From NCBI GenBank assembly GCA_945957375.1, contig CAMFKX010000017.1, forward strand, positions 1-36,113: a DNA stretch of 36,113 nt, read 5' to 3'. Source of the DNA: an uncultured Roseiarcus sp. Lineage in GTDB: Bacteria; Pseudomonadota; Alphaproteobacteria; Rhizobiales; Beijerinckiaceae. A program made the position numbers and the translations under genes. The notes under the pieces are model-generated. The model did not search any database, was not told where the DNA came from, and saw only the letters and a list, made by a program, of their open reading frames with translations. Of the stretch, positions 11,027 to 23,660 are shown one piece after another. The first letter of the stretch is position 1; each line of letters opens with the position of its first letter.

Positions 11027-11824
11027 ATGAACAGTGACTTTTCCGTGCGGCAGAGGGAAATTGTCTCGCTCGCCCGGACGATCGGCAAGGTGAGCGTCGA
11101 CGATCTCGCCCGGCGCTATGACGTCTCGGTGCAGACGATCCGAAAGGATCTCAACGAACTCTGCGATCGTCACGCGCTCATGCGCATCCACGGCGGCGCG
11201 ATCATCGCCTCCGGGGTGGAGAACATCGCCTACGAGGCCAGGCGCTTCGTGGCCGCCGCGGAGAAGCGGGCGATCGGCGCCGCCGCCGCCGCGATCATCC
11301 CGAACAGCAGCTCCCTGTTCGTCAATATCGGCACCACCACCGAGGAGGTCGCCAAGGCGCTCTCGAACCACGAAGACCTGCTCGTCATCACCAACAACAT
11401 CAATGTCGCGATGCTGCTTTACCAGCGCCCGCGCATCGAGGTGATCGTGGCGGGCGGCACGGTGCGCCGTGCGGACGGCGGCGTGGTGGGCGCTTCGGCG
11501 AGCGATCTCATCCGCCAGTTCAAGGTCGACCACGCCATCATCGGCGCCTCCGCCATCGAGGCGGACGGCACGCTGCTCGACTTCGACTATCGCGAGGTCC
11601 AGGTGGCCCAGGCGATCCTGGAGAATTCCCGCCACGCTATTCTCGTCGCGGACAGCTCCAAGCTCGAGCGCACCGCCCCGGTCCGAATCGCCCATATCGG
11701 CCAGGTGAAGACCTGGGTCACCGACGAGATCGGCGATTCGCCGATCCGCGCCGTCTGCCACGAGCGCGGCGTCAGAATCGTCGAGGCGCTTCCCCGGCAA
11801 GCGGAAGACGACCCGGAAGCCTGA
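11027..11824 (+). CDS. glpR: DeoR-family transcriptional repressor of the glycerol locus
   Basis: This is a 265-residue DeoR-family regulator. The N-terminal winged helix-turn-helix matches the family signature (VSVDDLARRYDVSVQTIRKD followed by LNELCDRHALMRIHGGAI, residues about 22-60). The C-terminal sugar-phosphate sensor domain contains NIGTTTEEVAKAL, VITNNINVA, VAGGTVRRADGGVVG and VADSSKLER. GlpR proteins are released from DNA by glycerol-3-phosphate, and the neighbouring glpD, transporter genes and glpK support that role. It starts with ATG at 11027 and ends 195 bp before glpD, where phased direct repeats form a candidate operator. It could respond to another sugar phosphate, but the context makes GlpR much the best reading. 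Confidence 0.92.
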   Translation: MNSDFSVRQREIVSLARTIGKVSVDDLARRYDVSVQTIRKDLNELCDRHALMRIHGGAIIASGVENIAYEARRFVAAAEKRAIGAAAAAIIPNSSSLFVNIGTTTEEVAKALSNHEDLLVITNNINVAMLLYQRPRIEVIVAGGTVRRADGGVVGASASDLIRQFKVDHAIIGASAIEADGTLLDFDYREVQVAQAILENSRHAILVADSSKLERTAPVRIAHIGQVKTWVTDEIGDSPIRAVCHERGVRIVEALPRQAEDDPEA

Positions 11825-11907
11825 GAATCCTCCGACCCGCAAAGACCAAGCGGCGCCCAGACGCGGCGGATCGGTCCCGAGCCGAGTCGAGGCCGCTCCG
11901 ACAGGCG

Positions 11908-11956
11908 CGTTGATCGATCGTTGATCGACGGCGCGCTTGCTTTCGTTTTGCTTTCG
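11908..11956 (+). promoter_or_regulatory. Candidate GlpR operator: two sets of 11-bp-phased direct repeats upstream of glpD
   Basis: CGTTGATCGA occurs at 11908-11917 and again at 11919-11928, an 11-bp step. GCTTTCG occurs at 11939-11945 and 11950-11956, again an 11-bp step. DeoR-family repressors are known to bind direct repeats near promoters, often CTTTCG-like words in AT-rich DNA, so the second pair is the stronger operator candidate. An A-rich stretch (CTACAAAAAAAGG) follows. This lies in the 195-bp glpR-glpD gap, 63 bp before the glpD start. Binding by GlpR is inference. Confidence 0.55.
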
Positions 11957-12019
11957 ATCTACAAAAAAAGGAAATCAGACTCGCTACAGACGAAGGCTGG
12001 TTCAAGGGGAGGGCGTTCG

Positions 12020-13557
12020 TTGGATCGGGTCGTCGACCTCGTTATCATTGGGGGCGGAGTCAACGGCTGCGGCGTCGCCAGGGACGCGGCGGGACGAGGA
12101 CTTTCCGCCGTCCTGTGCGAGATGGACGATCTTGCGAGCGGCACCTCCTCATGGTCGACCAAGCTGATCCACGGGGGCCTGCGCTACCTCGAATATTATG
12201 AATTCCGGCTGGTGCGCGAGGCGCTGAGCGAGCGCGAAATTCTCTGGTCGCTGGCGCCGCACATCATTCGCCCGCTGCGCTTCCTGCTGCCCCACCGGCC
12301 CGGGCTGCGTCCGGCGTGGATGCTGCGCCTGGGGCTGTTCCTCTACGACCATATCGGCGGCCGGAAGCGGCTGCGGGCGACGCGCGCGCTCGACTTGCGG
12401 ACGGACCCGCTCGGTCGTCCGTTGAAGCCGGGCGTGTTCGACACCGGCTTTGAATATTCCGACTGCCAGGTCGACGACACGCGTTTGGTCGTCCTCAACG
12501 CGCGCGACGCGGCCGATCGGGGCGTCGACGTCCGGACGCGGACGATCGTCGAATCCGCCGAGCGCGGCGCCAAGGAATGGACCATCCATGTCCGTGACCA
12601 GCGCACCGGAGCGGCGGACACCCTCCGCTGCCGCGTGCTGATCAACGCCGCCGGGCCTTGGGTCGAGAACGTGATGGTCGGCGCGCTGGCGCTGAAGCCG
12701 AAAGCGCGCGTGCGGCTGGTGCAGGGCTCACACATCGTCGTGCGCAAGCTCTACGACCACGACCGCGCCTATATCCTGCAGAACCCCGACGGGCGGATCG
12801 TGTTCGCCATTCCGTTCCAGCAGGATTTCACCCTGATCGGGACGACGGATCGCGACTATGACGGCGATCCCGCCAAAGTGGCGGCTTCGCAGGAGGAGGT
12901 CGACTACCTCTGCCGCGCCGCCTCCGAGAACTTCACCCGATCCGTCACGCCCGCCGACGTCGTCTGGAGCTTTTCCGGCGTGAGGCCCCTCTATGACGAC
13001 GGGGCGAGCGAGGCGAAGGCGGCGACGCGCGACTATGTGCTGGAGACGGACCAGCCGCCGGGCGCGGCGCCGGTCATTTCGATCTTCGGCGGCAAGATCA
13101 CCACCTACCGCAGGCTCGCCGAAGCGGTGTTGCGCAGCGTCGAGTCCGTCTTGCCCGCGGCCGGCGCCAGGAAGGGCTGGACCGCTCGGGCGCCTTTGCC
13201 GGGCGGCGAGTTTCCCGTCGACGGCCTGCGCGCGCTGACCGACGGCCTTCGTCGGGACTACCCCTTTCTGTCCGCCTCGGACGCGGATCGGTTGGCGCGC
13301 GCCTATGGCGCGCGCGCCCGACTTGTGCTCGGTTCAGCCAAGCGCAGGGAGGATCTGGGGATGGCGTTCGGCGACAGCCTGACCGAAGCGGAGGCGCGCT
13401 ACCTCATCGAGCACGAATGGGCGCAGACCGCCGAGGACGTCGTCTGGCGGCGCTCGAAACTCGGCCTACGCATGACGCTGGCCGAAATCCAGGCGCTCGG
13501 CGCATGGATGGAGCTTCAGGTCGCGAGCCTTGCGAACGCCGCCCCGCGGAGCGTCGC

Positions 13558-13561
<4 letters not shown>
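12020..13561 (+). CDS. glpD: Glycerol-3-phosphate dehydrogenase, FAD-dependent, aerobic type
   Basis: This membrane-associated flavoenzyme oxidises glycerol-3-phosphate to dihydroxyacetone phosphate, passing electrons to quinone. The track ORF begins at 11921, but translation more likely starts at TTG 12020, where GGGGAGGG lies 6 bp upstream and the protein begins directly at the FAD fold (DRVVDLVIIGGGVNGCGVAR); this gives 513 residues, the usual GlpD size. Other blocks are SGTSSWSTKLIHGGLRYLEY near residue 45, INAAGPWVENV, the IGTTDRDYDGD segment, and IFGGKITTYRRLAE. The C-terminal all-helical DAO_C region ends with ALGAWMELQ. The stop overlaps the glpS start (ATGA), so it is translationally coupled to the transporter genes. 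It is probably repressed by GlpR through the repeats upstream. Confidence 0.95.
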
Positions 13562-14646
<1,085 letters not shown>

Positions 14647-14651
14647 CGTCC

Positions 14652-15728
<1,077 letters not shown>

Positions 15729-15733
15729 GACGC

Positions 15734-17415
<1,682 letters not shown>

Positions 17416-17426
17416 GAGAGGGATCG

Positions 17427-17750
17427 ATGGACGTCGCATGGATGGCGTGGACCTGGCAGACGGGGCTGTTCTTCGCCCTGCTCGGCGCAACCCTCGTCGT
17501 TATGACCGGGCTCGCGGTCCGCTATCCGGAGGCCGAGCGCGACGGGGTTCTCCGCATTCCCACCACCCGCGGCGACCGGCTTTTCCTGTCGCTGGTCGGC
17601 GCGGCGTTCATCCACCTCGCCTGGATCGGACTTGTCGGCACGGAGACGATTCTAACCCTGCCAATCGCTGGCGGTCTCGAGGTTTCAAGCCTCTGGATCG
17701 CAAGCCTGGTTTCCCTCGTTTACGCCGCGGCGGTTTTCCGCTGGGTGTGA
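17427..17750 (+). CDS. Small DUF2160-type membrane protein of the glycerol transport operon
   Basis: This is a 107-residue predicted integral membrane protein with three hydrophobic stretches (TGLFFALLGATLVVMTGLAV, LFLSLVGAAFIHLAWIGLV and LWIASLVSLVYAAAVFRWV) and a short charged loop PEAERDGVLRIPTTRGD. ATG 17427 is preceded by GAGAGAGGG. It resembles the DUF2160 proteins regularly found between the permease and binding-protein genes of alphaproteobacterial glycerol ABC operons; the assignment rests on size, topology, position and motif memory, without a search. It may be an accessory transporter subunit, but its role is not established. Confidence 0.82.
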   Translation: MDVAWMAWTWQTGLFFALLGATLVVMTGLAVRYPEAERDGVLRIPTTRGDRLFLSLVGAAFIHLAWIGLVGTETILTLPIAGGLEVSSLWIASLVSLVYAAAVFRWV

Positions 17751-17770
17751 CGGGTGAGGTGGTCCGGGGT

Positions 17771-17797
17771 CGCGCGCGCGCGCCGCGCAGCCCGCGG
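17771..17797 (+). repeat. Alternating CG tract and hairpin before glpV
   Basis: A 13-nt alternating CG run (17771-17783) leads into CCGCG-N5-CGCGG (17783-17797), followed by AAAATGAAAAAGG. It lies in the 83-bp gap between the DUF2160 gene and glpV. Such structures ahead of a binding-protein gene can protect or process mRNA so that the binding protein is made in excess; this role is inferred, and the alternating CG run could also adopt left-handed DNA. Confidence 0.35.
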
Positions 17798-17833
17798 AAA
17801 ATGAAAAAGGCACGCAGAATGGAGAGGAAACCG

Positions 17834-19570
<1,737 letters not shown>

Positions 19571-19583
19571 GACCATGAGCGAA

Positions 19584-19615
19584 GGCCAGACGGGCGGGGA
19601 GCCGTCCGTCTGGCC
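19584..19615 (+). terminator. Strong hairpin after glpV
   Basis: GGCCAGACGG (19584-19593) pairs perfectly with CCGTCTGGCC (19606-19615). The stem continues inward through one G-U and three G-C pairs to 14 bp, closed by a GGAG tetraloop. It starts 13 bp after the glpV stop. No T-tract follows, so it may terminate with Rho help or stabilise the 3' end of the transporter mRNA. Confidence 0.65.
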
Positions 19616-19635
19616 AAGTCAGACGATGGAATCGA

Positions 19636-20430
19636 ATGCGCGTTCGTTTTCGCTGCGACCCGGCGTTGATCGACCTGCTGCCGCGTCCGAAGCCGGCGCG
19701 CGAGGCGCTGCCGGACTGGCTGCGCCAGATGCCGGCGACGGCGTTCAGCGAAAGTCACGGGCATCCGGTCCGCACGGTGAAGCACTGTCCGCCGTTCGTC
19801 GACGCGATGACGTGCGGTTTCGTCATGCCGCTCCCCTGCGACGTGCAGGTGGCGAAGGGCGAGTTCACCTGGCGCTGGCCGCTGCCGCCGCTCGGCGTCC
19901 GCGAACACGCGCGCTCGCCGCTGAGCTTCCACGTCCCCGCGCAGGCGCAGGGCGCCCCGTTCCATGACGAACGGCAGGCGGTGATCAAGTTCAACAGCTT
20001 CTGGACCATCGAGCTCGAGGCCGGGTGGTCCCTGCTCGCGACCCATCCCATTAACCGGCCCGACCTTCCGTTCAGGACCCTGACGGGACTGGTCGACAGC
20101 GACCGGTTTCACGACGTCGGGATCTTCTTTCCGGCGCTTTGGGTCGACCCGGATTTCATCGGCGTGCTGCCGGCGGGGACGCCGGTCGCGCAATGCGTTC
20201 CCGTGCTTCGGGAAGCGCTCGAGTTCGAGGTCCTTGCGTTCTCGGCGGAGGAGGCGGCGCGCTATGCGTCGGTCGGCGCCGCGATCAAGCGCGAGCCAGG
20301 CTACTATCGCAAGACGGCGCGCGCGCCGAAGCGGCTATCCGGCGAGGCGGTCGCGGAGGGTATGCAGATCGAGGATGAGGATGCCGACGTTCCCGGCCGG
20401 GAGAGCCTGGGAGATGACCGCGAATGTTGA
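19636..20430 (+). CDS. Conserved hypothetical protein, DUF6065-like
   Basis: This is a 264-residue protein without a signal peptide or clear membrane helix. It has several aromatic- and proline-rich conserved-looking stretches: LPDWLRQMPATAF, CGFVMPLPCDVQV, GEFTWRWPLPPLG, VIKFNSFWTIELEAGWSLLA, THPINRPDLPFRTLTGLVD and FFPALWVDPDFIGVLPAGTP. It resembles DUF6065-type proteins by memory only, and no function is known to me. The start at 19636 leads directly into RVRFRCDPALIDLL. The last 96 nt overlap the tail of the opposite-strand TPR gene, and the low-complexity C-terminus ([18 protein letters not shown]) lies within that overlap. It is placed between the glpV hairpin and glpK, so co-expression with the glycerol genes is uncertain. 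Confidence 0.75.
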   Translation: MRVRFRCDPALIDLLPRPKPAREALPDWLRQMPATAFSESHGHPVRTVKHCPPFVDAMTCGFVMPLPCDVQVAKGEFTWRWPLPPLGVREHARSPLSFHVPAQAQGAPFHDERQAVIKFNSFWTIELEAGWSLLATHPINRPDLPFRTLTGLVDSDRFHDVGIFFPALWVDPDFIGVLPAGTPVAQCVPVLREALEFEVLAFSAEEAARYASVGAAIKREPGYYRKTARAPKRLSGEAVAEGMQIEDEDADVPGRESLGDDREC

Positions 20431-20982
20431 CGGGTCGGTCCGATAGGCGGAACGGTAGCAGGCCCAAGCGCCGTCGAGGTCGCCCGCTTGCTGAAGGCTG
20501 ATTCCGCGATTGACCATCGCCTTCGCGTCGCCGGGCGCGAGGACCAGCACGCGGGCGAACGCCTCCGCCGCGGCGAGGTAGTCTCCGCAGGTCTGCAAGG
20601 CGAGGCCGAGCGAAAACCACCCCGGCGCCGGCGTCGGATCGAGTTCGAGCGCCCGGCGGAAATCGCCGGCGGCCGCGTGCGCGTCGTCGCCGGCGCGCGC
20701 CGCCTCCGCGGCCGCGGCCAGCGCTCGGGCGACGTCCCTGGCGATGGCGAGCGTGGGGCCGTGACCCGGCCGGACCGCGAGGCTGGCTTTGACCGCTGCG
20801 TGCGCAGCGCGCGGGTCGCCGCGCAACTGGGCGAGCAGCGCCTTCAACTGGAGCGCGGCGGGGTGGCTAGGCTTGGCCGCCAACAGCGCGTCGATGCGCC
20901 CCTCCGCCTCCGCGTAACGGCGCGCCTTGTAGGCGGCGATCGCCGCAATCAGGGCGGGCTCCGGCGCAGCGGTTTCGATCAT
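20335..20982 (-). CDS. TPR-repeat protein
   Basis: This is a 215-residue tetratricopeptide-repeat protein on the reverse strand. The track start at 21045 adds 21 arginine-rich residues; ATG 20982 ([20 protein letters not shown]) is preferred because the TPR-like pattern begins at once, though no strong ribosome-binding site is visible for either. Repeats are recognisable at [40 protein letters not shown] and [20 protein letters not shown]. No signal peptide or catalytic domain is seen, so it is probably a protein-interaction scaffold. It interrupts the glycerol genes on the opposite strand and overlaps the end of the DUF6065-like gene tail to tail. Function unknown. Confidence 0.78.
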   Translation of the reverse strand: MIETAAPEPALIAAIAAYKARRYAEAEGRIDALLAAKPSHPAALQLKALLAQLRGDPRAAHAAVKASLAVRPGHGPTLAIARDVARALAAAAEAARAGDDAHAAAGDFRRALELDPTPAPGWFSLGLALQTCGDYLAAAEAFARVLVLAPGDAKAMVNRGISLQQAGDLDGAWACYRSAYRTDPSTFAVISQALPAGNVGILILDLHTLRDRLAG

Positions 20983-21000
20983 GCCGCGACGGTGGCGGAA

Positions 21001-21020
21001 GCCTTGCGAGAAGGCAAGGC
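21001..21020. repeat. Inverted repeat in the TPR gene-glpK divergent gap
   Basis: GCCTTGC (21001-21007) and GCAAGGC (21014-21020) form a perfect 7-bp inverted repeat with a 6-nt centre, 19 bp upstream of the TPR gene and 76 bp upstream of glpK. A second short palindrome, CGTCC-TC-GGACG, lies at 21053-21064. Either could be an operator for divergent promoters in this 113-bp gap; neither resembles the GCTTTCG repeats before glpD. Confidence 0.35.
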
Positions 21021-21095
21021 CGACCCCCGTCGACCTGCGCCGCACATCTTTCCGTCCTCGGACGAAGCCAATTCAAAATAGGAGCGGCCGCCGCC

Positions 21096-22583
21096 ATGTC
21101 TGGATACGTCCTCGCCATCGACCAGGGCACCACCTCGACCCGGGCGATCGTCTTCGACGCCGGCGCCGCGATCCGGGGCGTCGCGCAACAGGAGTTCCCG
21201 CAGCACTATCCCAACTCCGGATGGGTCGAGCACGATCCGGAGGACCTGTGGCGGACGAGCGTCGATACGGCCCGGGCGGCGCTGGAAAAGGCCGGCGTCT
21301 CGGCAGGCGACCTCGCCGGCGTGGGGATCACCAACCAGCGCGAAACGACGCTGGTCTGGGACCGGGCGACCGGCAAGCCGATCCACAACGCGATCGTCTG
21401 GCAGGATCGGCGAACGGCTCCGGCATGCGCCGAGCTGCGCGACAAGGGCATGGAGCCGACCGTCTCCGCCAAGACCGGCCTGCTGCTCGATCCCTATTTC
21501 TCGGCGACCAAGATCGGGTGGGTTCTCGACCACGTTCCCGGAGCGCGAGCGCGCGCCGAACGCGGCGAGCTGGCGTTTGGAACCGTCGACAGTTTCCTGA
21601 TCTGGCGGCTGACCGGGGGCAGGGCGCATGTCACCGACGCGACCAACGCCTCGCGTACGCTGCTGTTCGACATTCACGCCGGCCGCTGGGACGACGAGCT
21701 CCTGTCGCTGTTCGGCGTGCCGAAAGCGATGTTGCCGGAAGTCCTCGACTGTTCGGCGGAATTCGGGGTGCTTGATCCCGCGATCCTCGGCGCGAGCGTC
21801 GCGGTCCGGGGCGTCGCCGGCGATCAGCAGGCGGCGACCGTCGGCCAGGCCTGTTTCGCGCCGGGGATGCTGAAATCGACCTATGGCACCGGCTGCTTCG
21901 CCCTGCTCAACACCGGGCGGCAAGCGGTCCGGTCGCAGAACCGGCTGCTGACGACCATCGCCTATCAGCTCGGCGGCGAACGCACCTACGCGCTCGAAGG
22001 CGCGATCTTCATCGCCGGGGCCGCCGTGCAGTGGCTGCGCGACGGGCTCGGGGCCCTGCAATCGGCCGATCAGAGCGGCCCGATGGCGGCGGAAGCCGAT
22101 CCCGGCCAGGATGTGGTGCTGGTGCCGGCCTTCGTCGGCATCGGCGCTCCGCACTGGGACGCCGAGGCGCGCGGCGCCCTGTTCGGCCTCACCCGGGCGA
22201 CCGGGCGCAAGGAACTGGCGAAGGCCGCGCTCGAAAGCGTGGCCTTTCAGACGGTCGATCTCCTCGACGCGATGCGGCGCGACTGGGGCGGCGTCGGCGA
22301 CACCGTCCTGCGCGTCGACGGCGGCATGGTCGCCTCGGAGTGGACCATGCAGCGACTGGCCGACCTGATCGGCGCGCCGGTCGATCGCCCCAAGGTTCTG
22401 GAGACCACCGCCTTGGGCGCCGGCTACCTCGCCGGACTTCAGGCCGGCCTCTACCCCGAGCCCGCGACTTTCGCTCGGCGATGGGCGCTCGACCGGCGCT
22501 TCGAGCCGACCATGACGGAGGCCGAGCGCCAGCGAAAGCTTCACATCTGGCGGGAGGCGGTTCGGCGTCTGATCGGACGCTGA
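21096..22583 (+). CDS. glpK: Glycerol kinase
   Basis: This FGGY-family kinase phosphorylates glycerol to sn-glycerol-3-phosphate, trapping the imported substrate and supplying GlpD. The 495-residue length is normal. The N-terminal ATPase-core motif is [16 protein letters not shown], and substrate-site motifs [13 protein letters not shown] and IVWQDRRTA follow. Further conserved stretches are [28 protein letters not shown] and [20 protein letters not shown], ending with [20 protein letters not shown] 21096 is preceded by TAGGAG about 12 bp upstream. It is separated from the rest of the glycerol operon by the DUF6065-like and reverse TPR genes, so it probably has its own promoter. It ends 13 bp from the convergent reductase gene. 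Confidence 0.97.
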   Translation: MSGYVLAIDQGTTSTRAIVFDAGAAIRGVAQQEFPQHYPNSGWVEHDPEDLWRTSVDTARAALEKAGVSAGDLAGVGITNQRETTLVWDRATGKPIHNAIVWQDRRTAPACAELRDKGMEPTVSAKTGLLLDPYFSATKIGWVLDHVPGARARAERGELAFGTVDSFLIWRLTGGRAHVTDATNASRTLLFDIHAGRWDDELLSLFGVPKAMLPEVLDCSAEFGVLDPAILGASVAVRGVAGDQQAATVGQACFAPGMLKSTYGTGCFALLNTGRQAVRSQNRLLTTIAYQLGGERTYALEGAIFIAGAAVQWLRDGLGALQSADQSGPMAAEADPGQDVVLVPAFVGIGAPHWDAEARGALFGLTRATGRKELAKAALESVAFQTVDLLDAMRRDWGGVGDTVLRVDGGMVASEWTMQRLADLIGAPVDRPKVLETTALGAGYLAGLQAGLYPEPATFARRWALDRRFEPTMTEAERQRKLHIWREAVRRLIGR

Positions 22584-22596
22584 ATACGCCCCCGGG

Positions 22597-23595
22597 CTAC
22601 TCGGCGACGCGCAGCAGCTGCTTGCCCTCGTTGCGGCCTTCGAACAGCCGCCGCAGCGTCGCGGGCGCGTTCTCCAGGCCATGCTGGACGTCGACCTTGT
22701 TCTTGAGCTTGCCCGACTGCACCCAGCCCGCAAGCGCGACGATCGCCTCGCCGGCGCGCGGCATGTAGTCGAGCACGATGAAGCCCTCCATCCGCCCGCG
22801 CTGGACGACCAGGTTGAGGTAGTTCTTCGGCCCCGGCGGCGGCTCGGTCGCGTTGTAGTTCGCGATCCCGCCGCACAGCACGATCCGCCCCCGCATCGCG
22901 AGGCGGGCGAGCGCCGCATCGAGAATTTCCCCGCCGACGTTGTCGAAGAAGACGTCGATTCCCTTGGGGCACAGGGCCTTCAGGCGCGCCGGCACGTCCT
23001 CCGCCTTGTAGTCGATCGCCGCGTCGAAGCCGGCTTCGTCGGTCAGCCAGCGGCATTTCTCGGTCCCGCCGGCGATGCCGATCACCCGGCATCCCTTGAT
23101 CTTGGCGATCTGACCGACCAGCGAGCCGGTCGCGCCGGCCGCGCCGGAAACCACGACGGTCTCGCCGGCGACCGGTCGGCCGACGTCGAGCAAGCCGAAA
23201 TAGGCCGTGACGCCGTTCATCCCGAGCGCGCTCATCGCCAGTTCGAGCGGCGCTCCCGGCGGAAGCTTGGTGAGCTGGCCCTTGGCGTTGACCACCATAT
23301 AATCCTGCCAGCCGGTCAAGCCGGACACGATGTCGCCGACCGCGAAGTCGGGATTGTTCGAGGCGACGACTCGGCCGGCGCCGATCGACCGGACCACCTC
23401 GCCGATCTTCACCGCCGGCAGATAGGTGTCCATGGCGATCCAGCCCCGCTGCGTCGGATCGCAAGAGAGCATGATGTTTTGCACCAGCGCCTCGCCTGCG
23501 CTGAGCGCCGGGACCTCGGTTTCGACGAACTGGAAATCGCTGTCCTGGATCGTCCCCTGCGGACGGCGGGCGAGCAGCCATTGGCGGTTCTTCAT
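22597..23595 (-). CDS. NADP-dependent enone reductase, prostaglandin/leukotriene-B4 reductase (CurA-like) family
   Basis: This is a zinc-independent medium-chain dehydrogenase/reductase of the PTGR/LTB4 12-hydroxydehydrogenase family, 332 residues. The start is set at 23595 (MKNRQWLLARRPQG) because GGGAGGAA lies 6 bp upstream; the track start at 23613 is weaker. Family marks are FVETEVPALSAGEALVQNIM, LSCDPTQRGWI, SALGMNGVTAYFGLLDVG and the NADPH-binding stretch SGAAGATGSLVGQIAK, then FFDNVGGEILDAAL and GRMEGFIVLDY. Such enzymes reduce the C=C bond of alpha,beta-unsaturated ketones and aldehydes, including oxidised lipids and, in E. coli CurA, curcumin. It is the fourth gene downstream of the lipoxygenase cluster on the same strand, 65 bp after the haem-protein gene, so reduction of an oxylipin enone is plausible. 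General detoxification is the alternative. Confidence 0.88.
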   Translation of the reverse strand: MKNRQWLLARRPQGTIQDSDFQFVETEVPALSAGEALVQNIMLSCDPTQRGWIAMDTYLPAVKIGEVVRSIGAGRVVASNNPDFAVGDIVSGLTGWQDYMVVNAKGQLTKLPPGAPLELAMSALGMNGVTAYFGLLDVGRPVAGETVVVSGAAGATGSLVGQIAKIKGCRVIGIAGGTEKCRWLTDEAGFDAAIDYKAEDVPARLKALCPKGIDVFFDNVGGEILDAALARLAMRGRIVLCGGIANYNATEPPPGPKNYLNLVVQRGRMEGFIVLDYMPRAGEAIVALAGWVQSGKLKNKVDVQHGLENAPATLRRLFEGRNEGKQLLRVAE

Positions 23596-23633
23596 GTCGT
23601 TCCTCCCAAGCATTGCGCCGTCTTCCTAACACG

Positions 23634-23653
23634 GCGCGCGCTTGGCCGCGCGC
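23634..23653 (-). repeat. GC hairpin between the catalase-related gene and the reductase gene
   Basis: GCGCGCG (23634-23640) and CGCGCGC (23647-23653) form a perfect 7-bp stem with a 6-nt loop, inside the 65-bp gap downstream of the catalase-related gene. No T-run follows in the direction of transcription. It could attenuate read-through into the reductase gene or merely stabilise the upstream mRNA. Confidence 0.4.
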
Positions 23654-23660
23654 TTGCGGT

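Noticed and set aside
17819-17833. ATG 17819 as glpV start
   Set aside because: The bases after it (GGAGAGGAAA) are themselves the best ribosome-binding site for ATG 17834, which yields a standard signal peptide.
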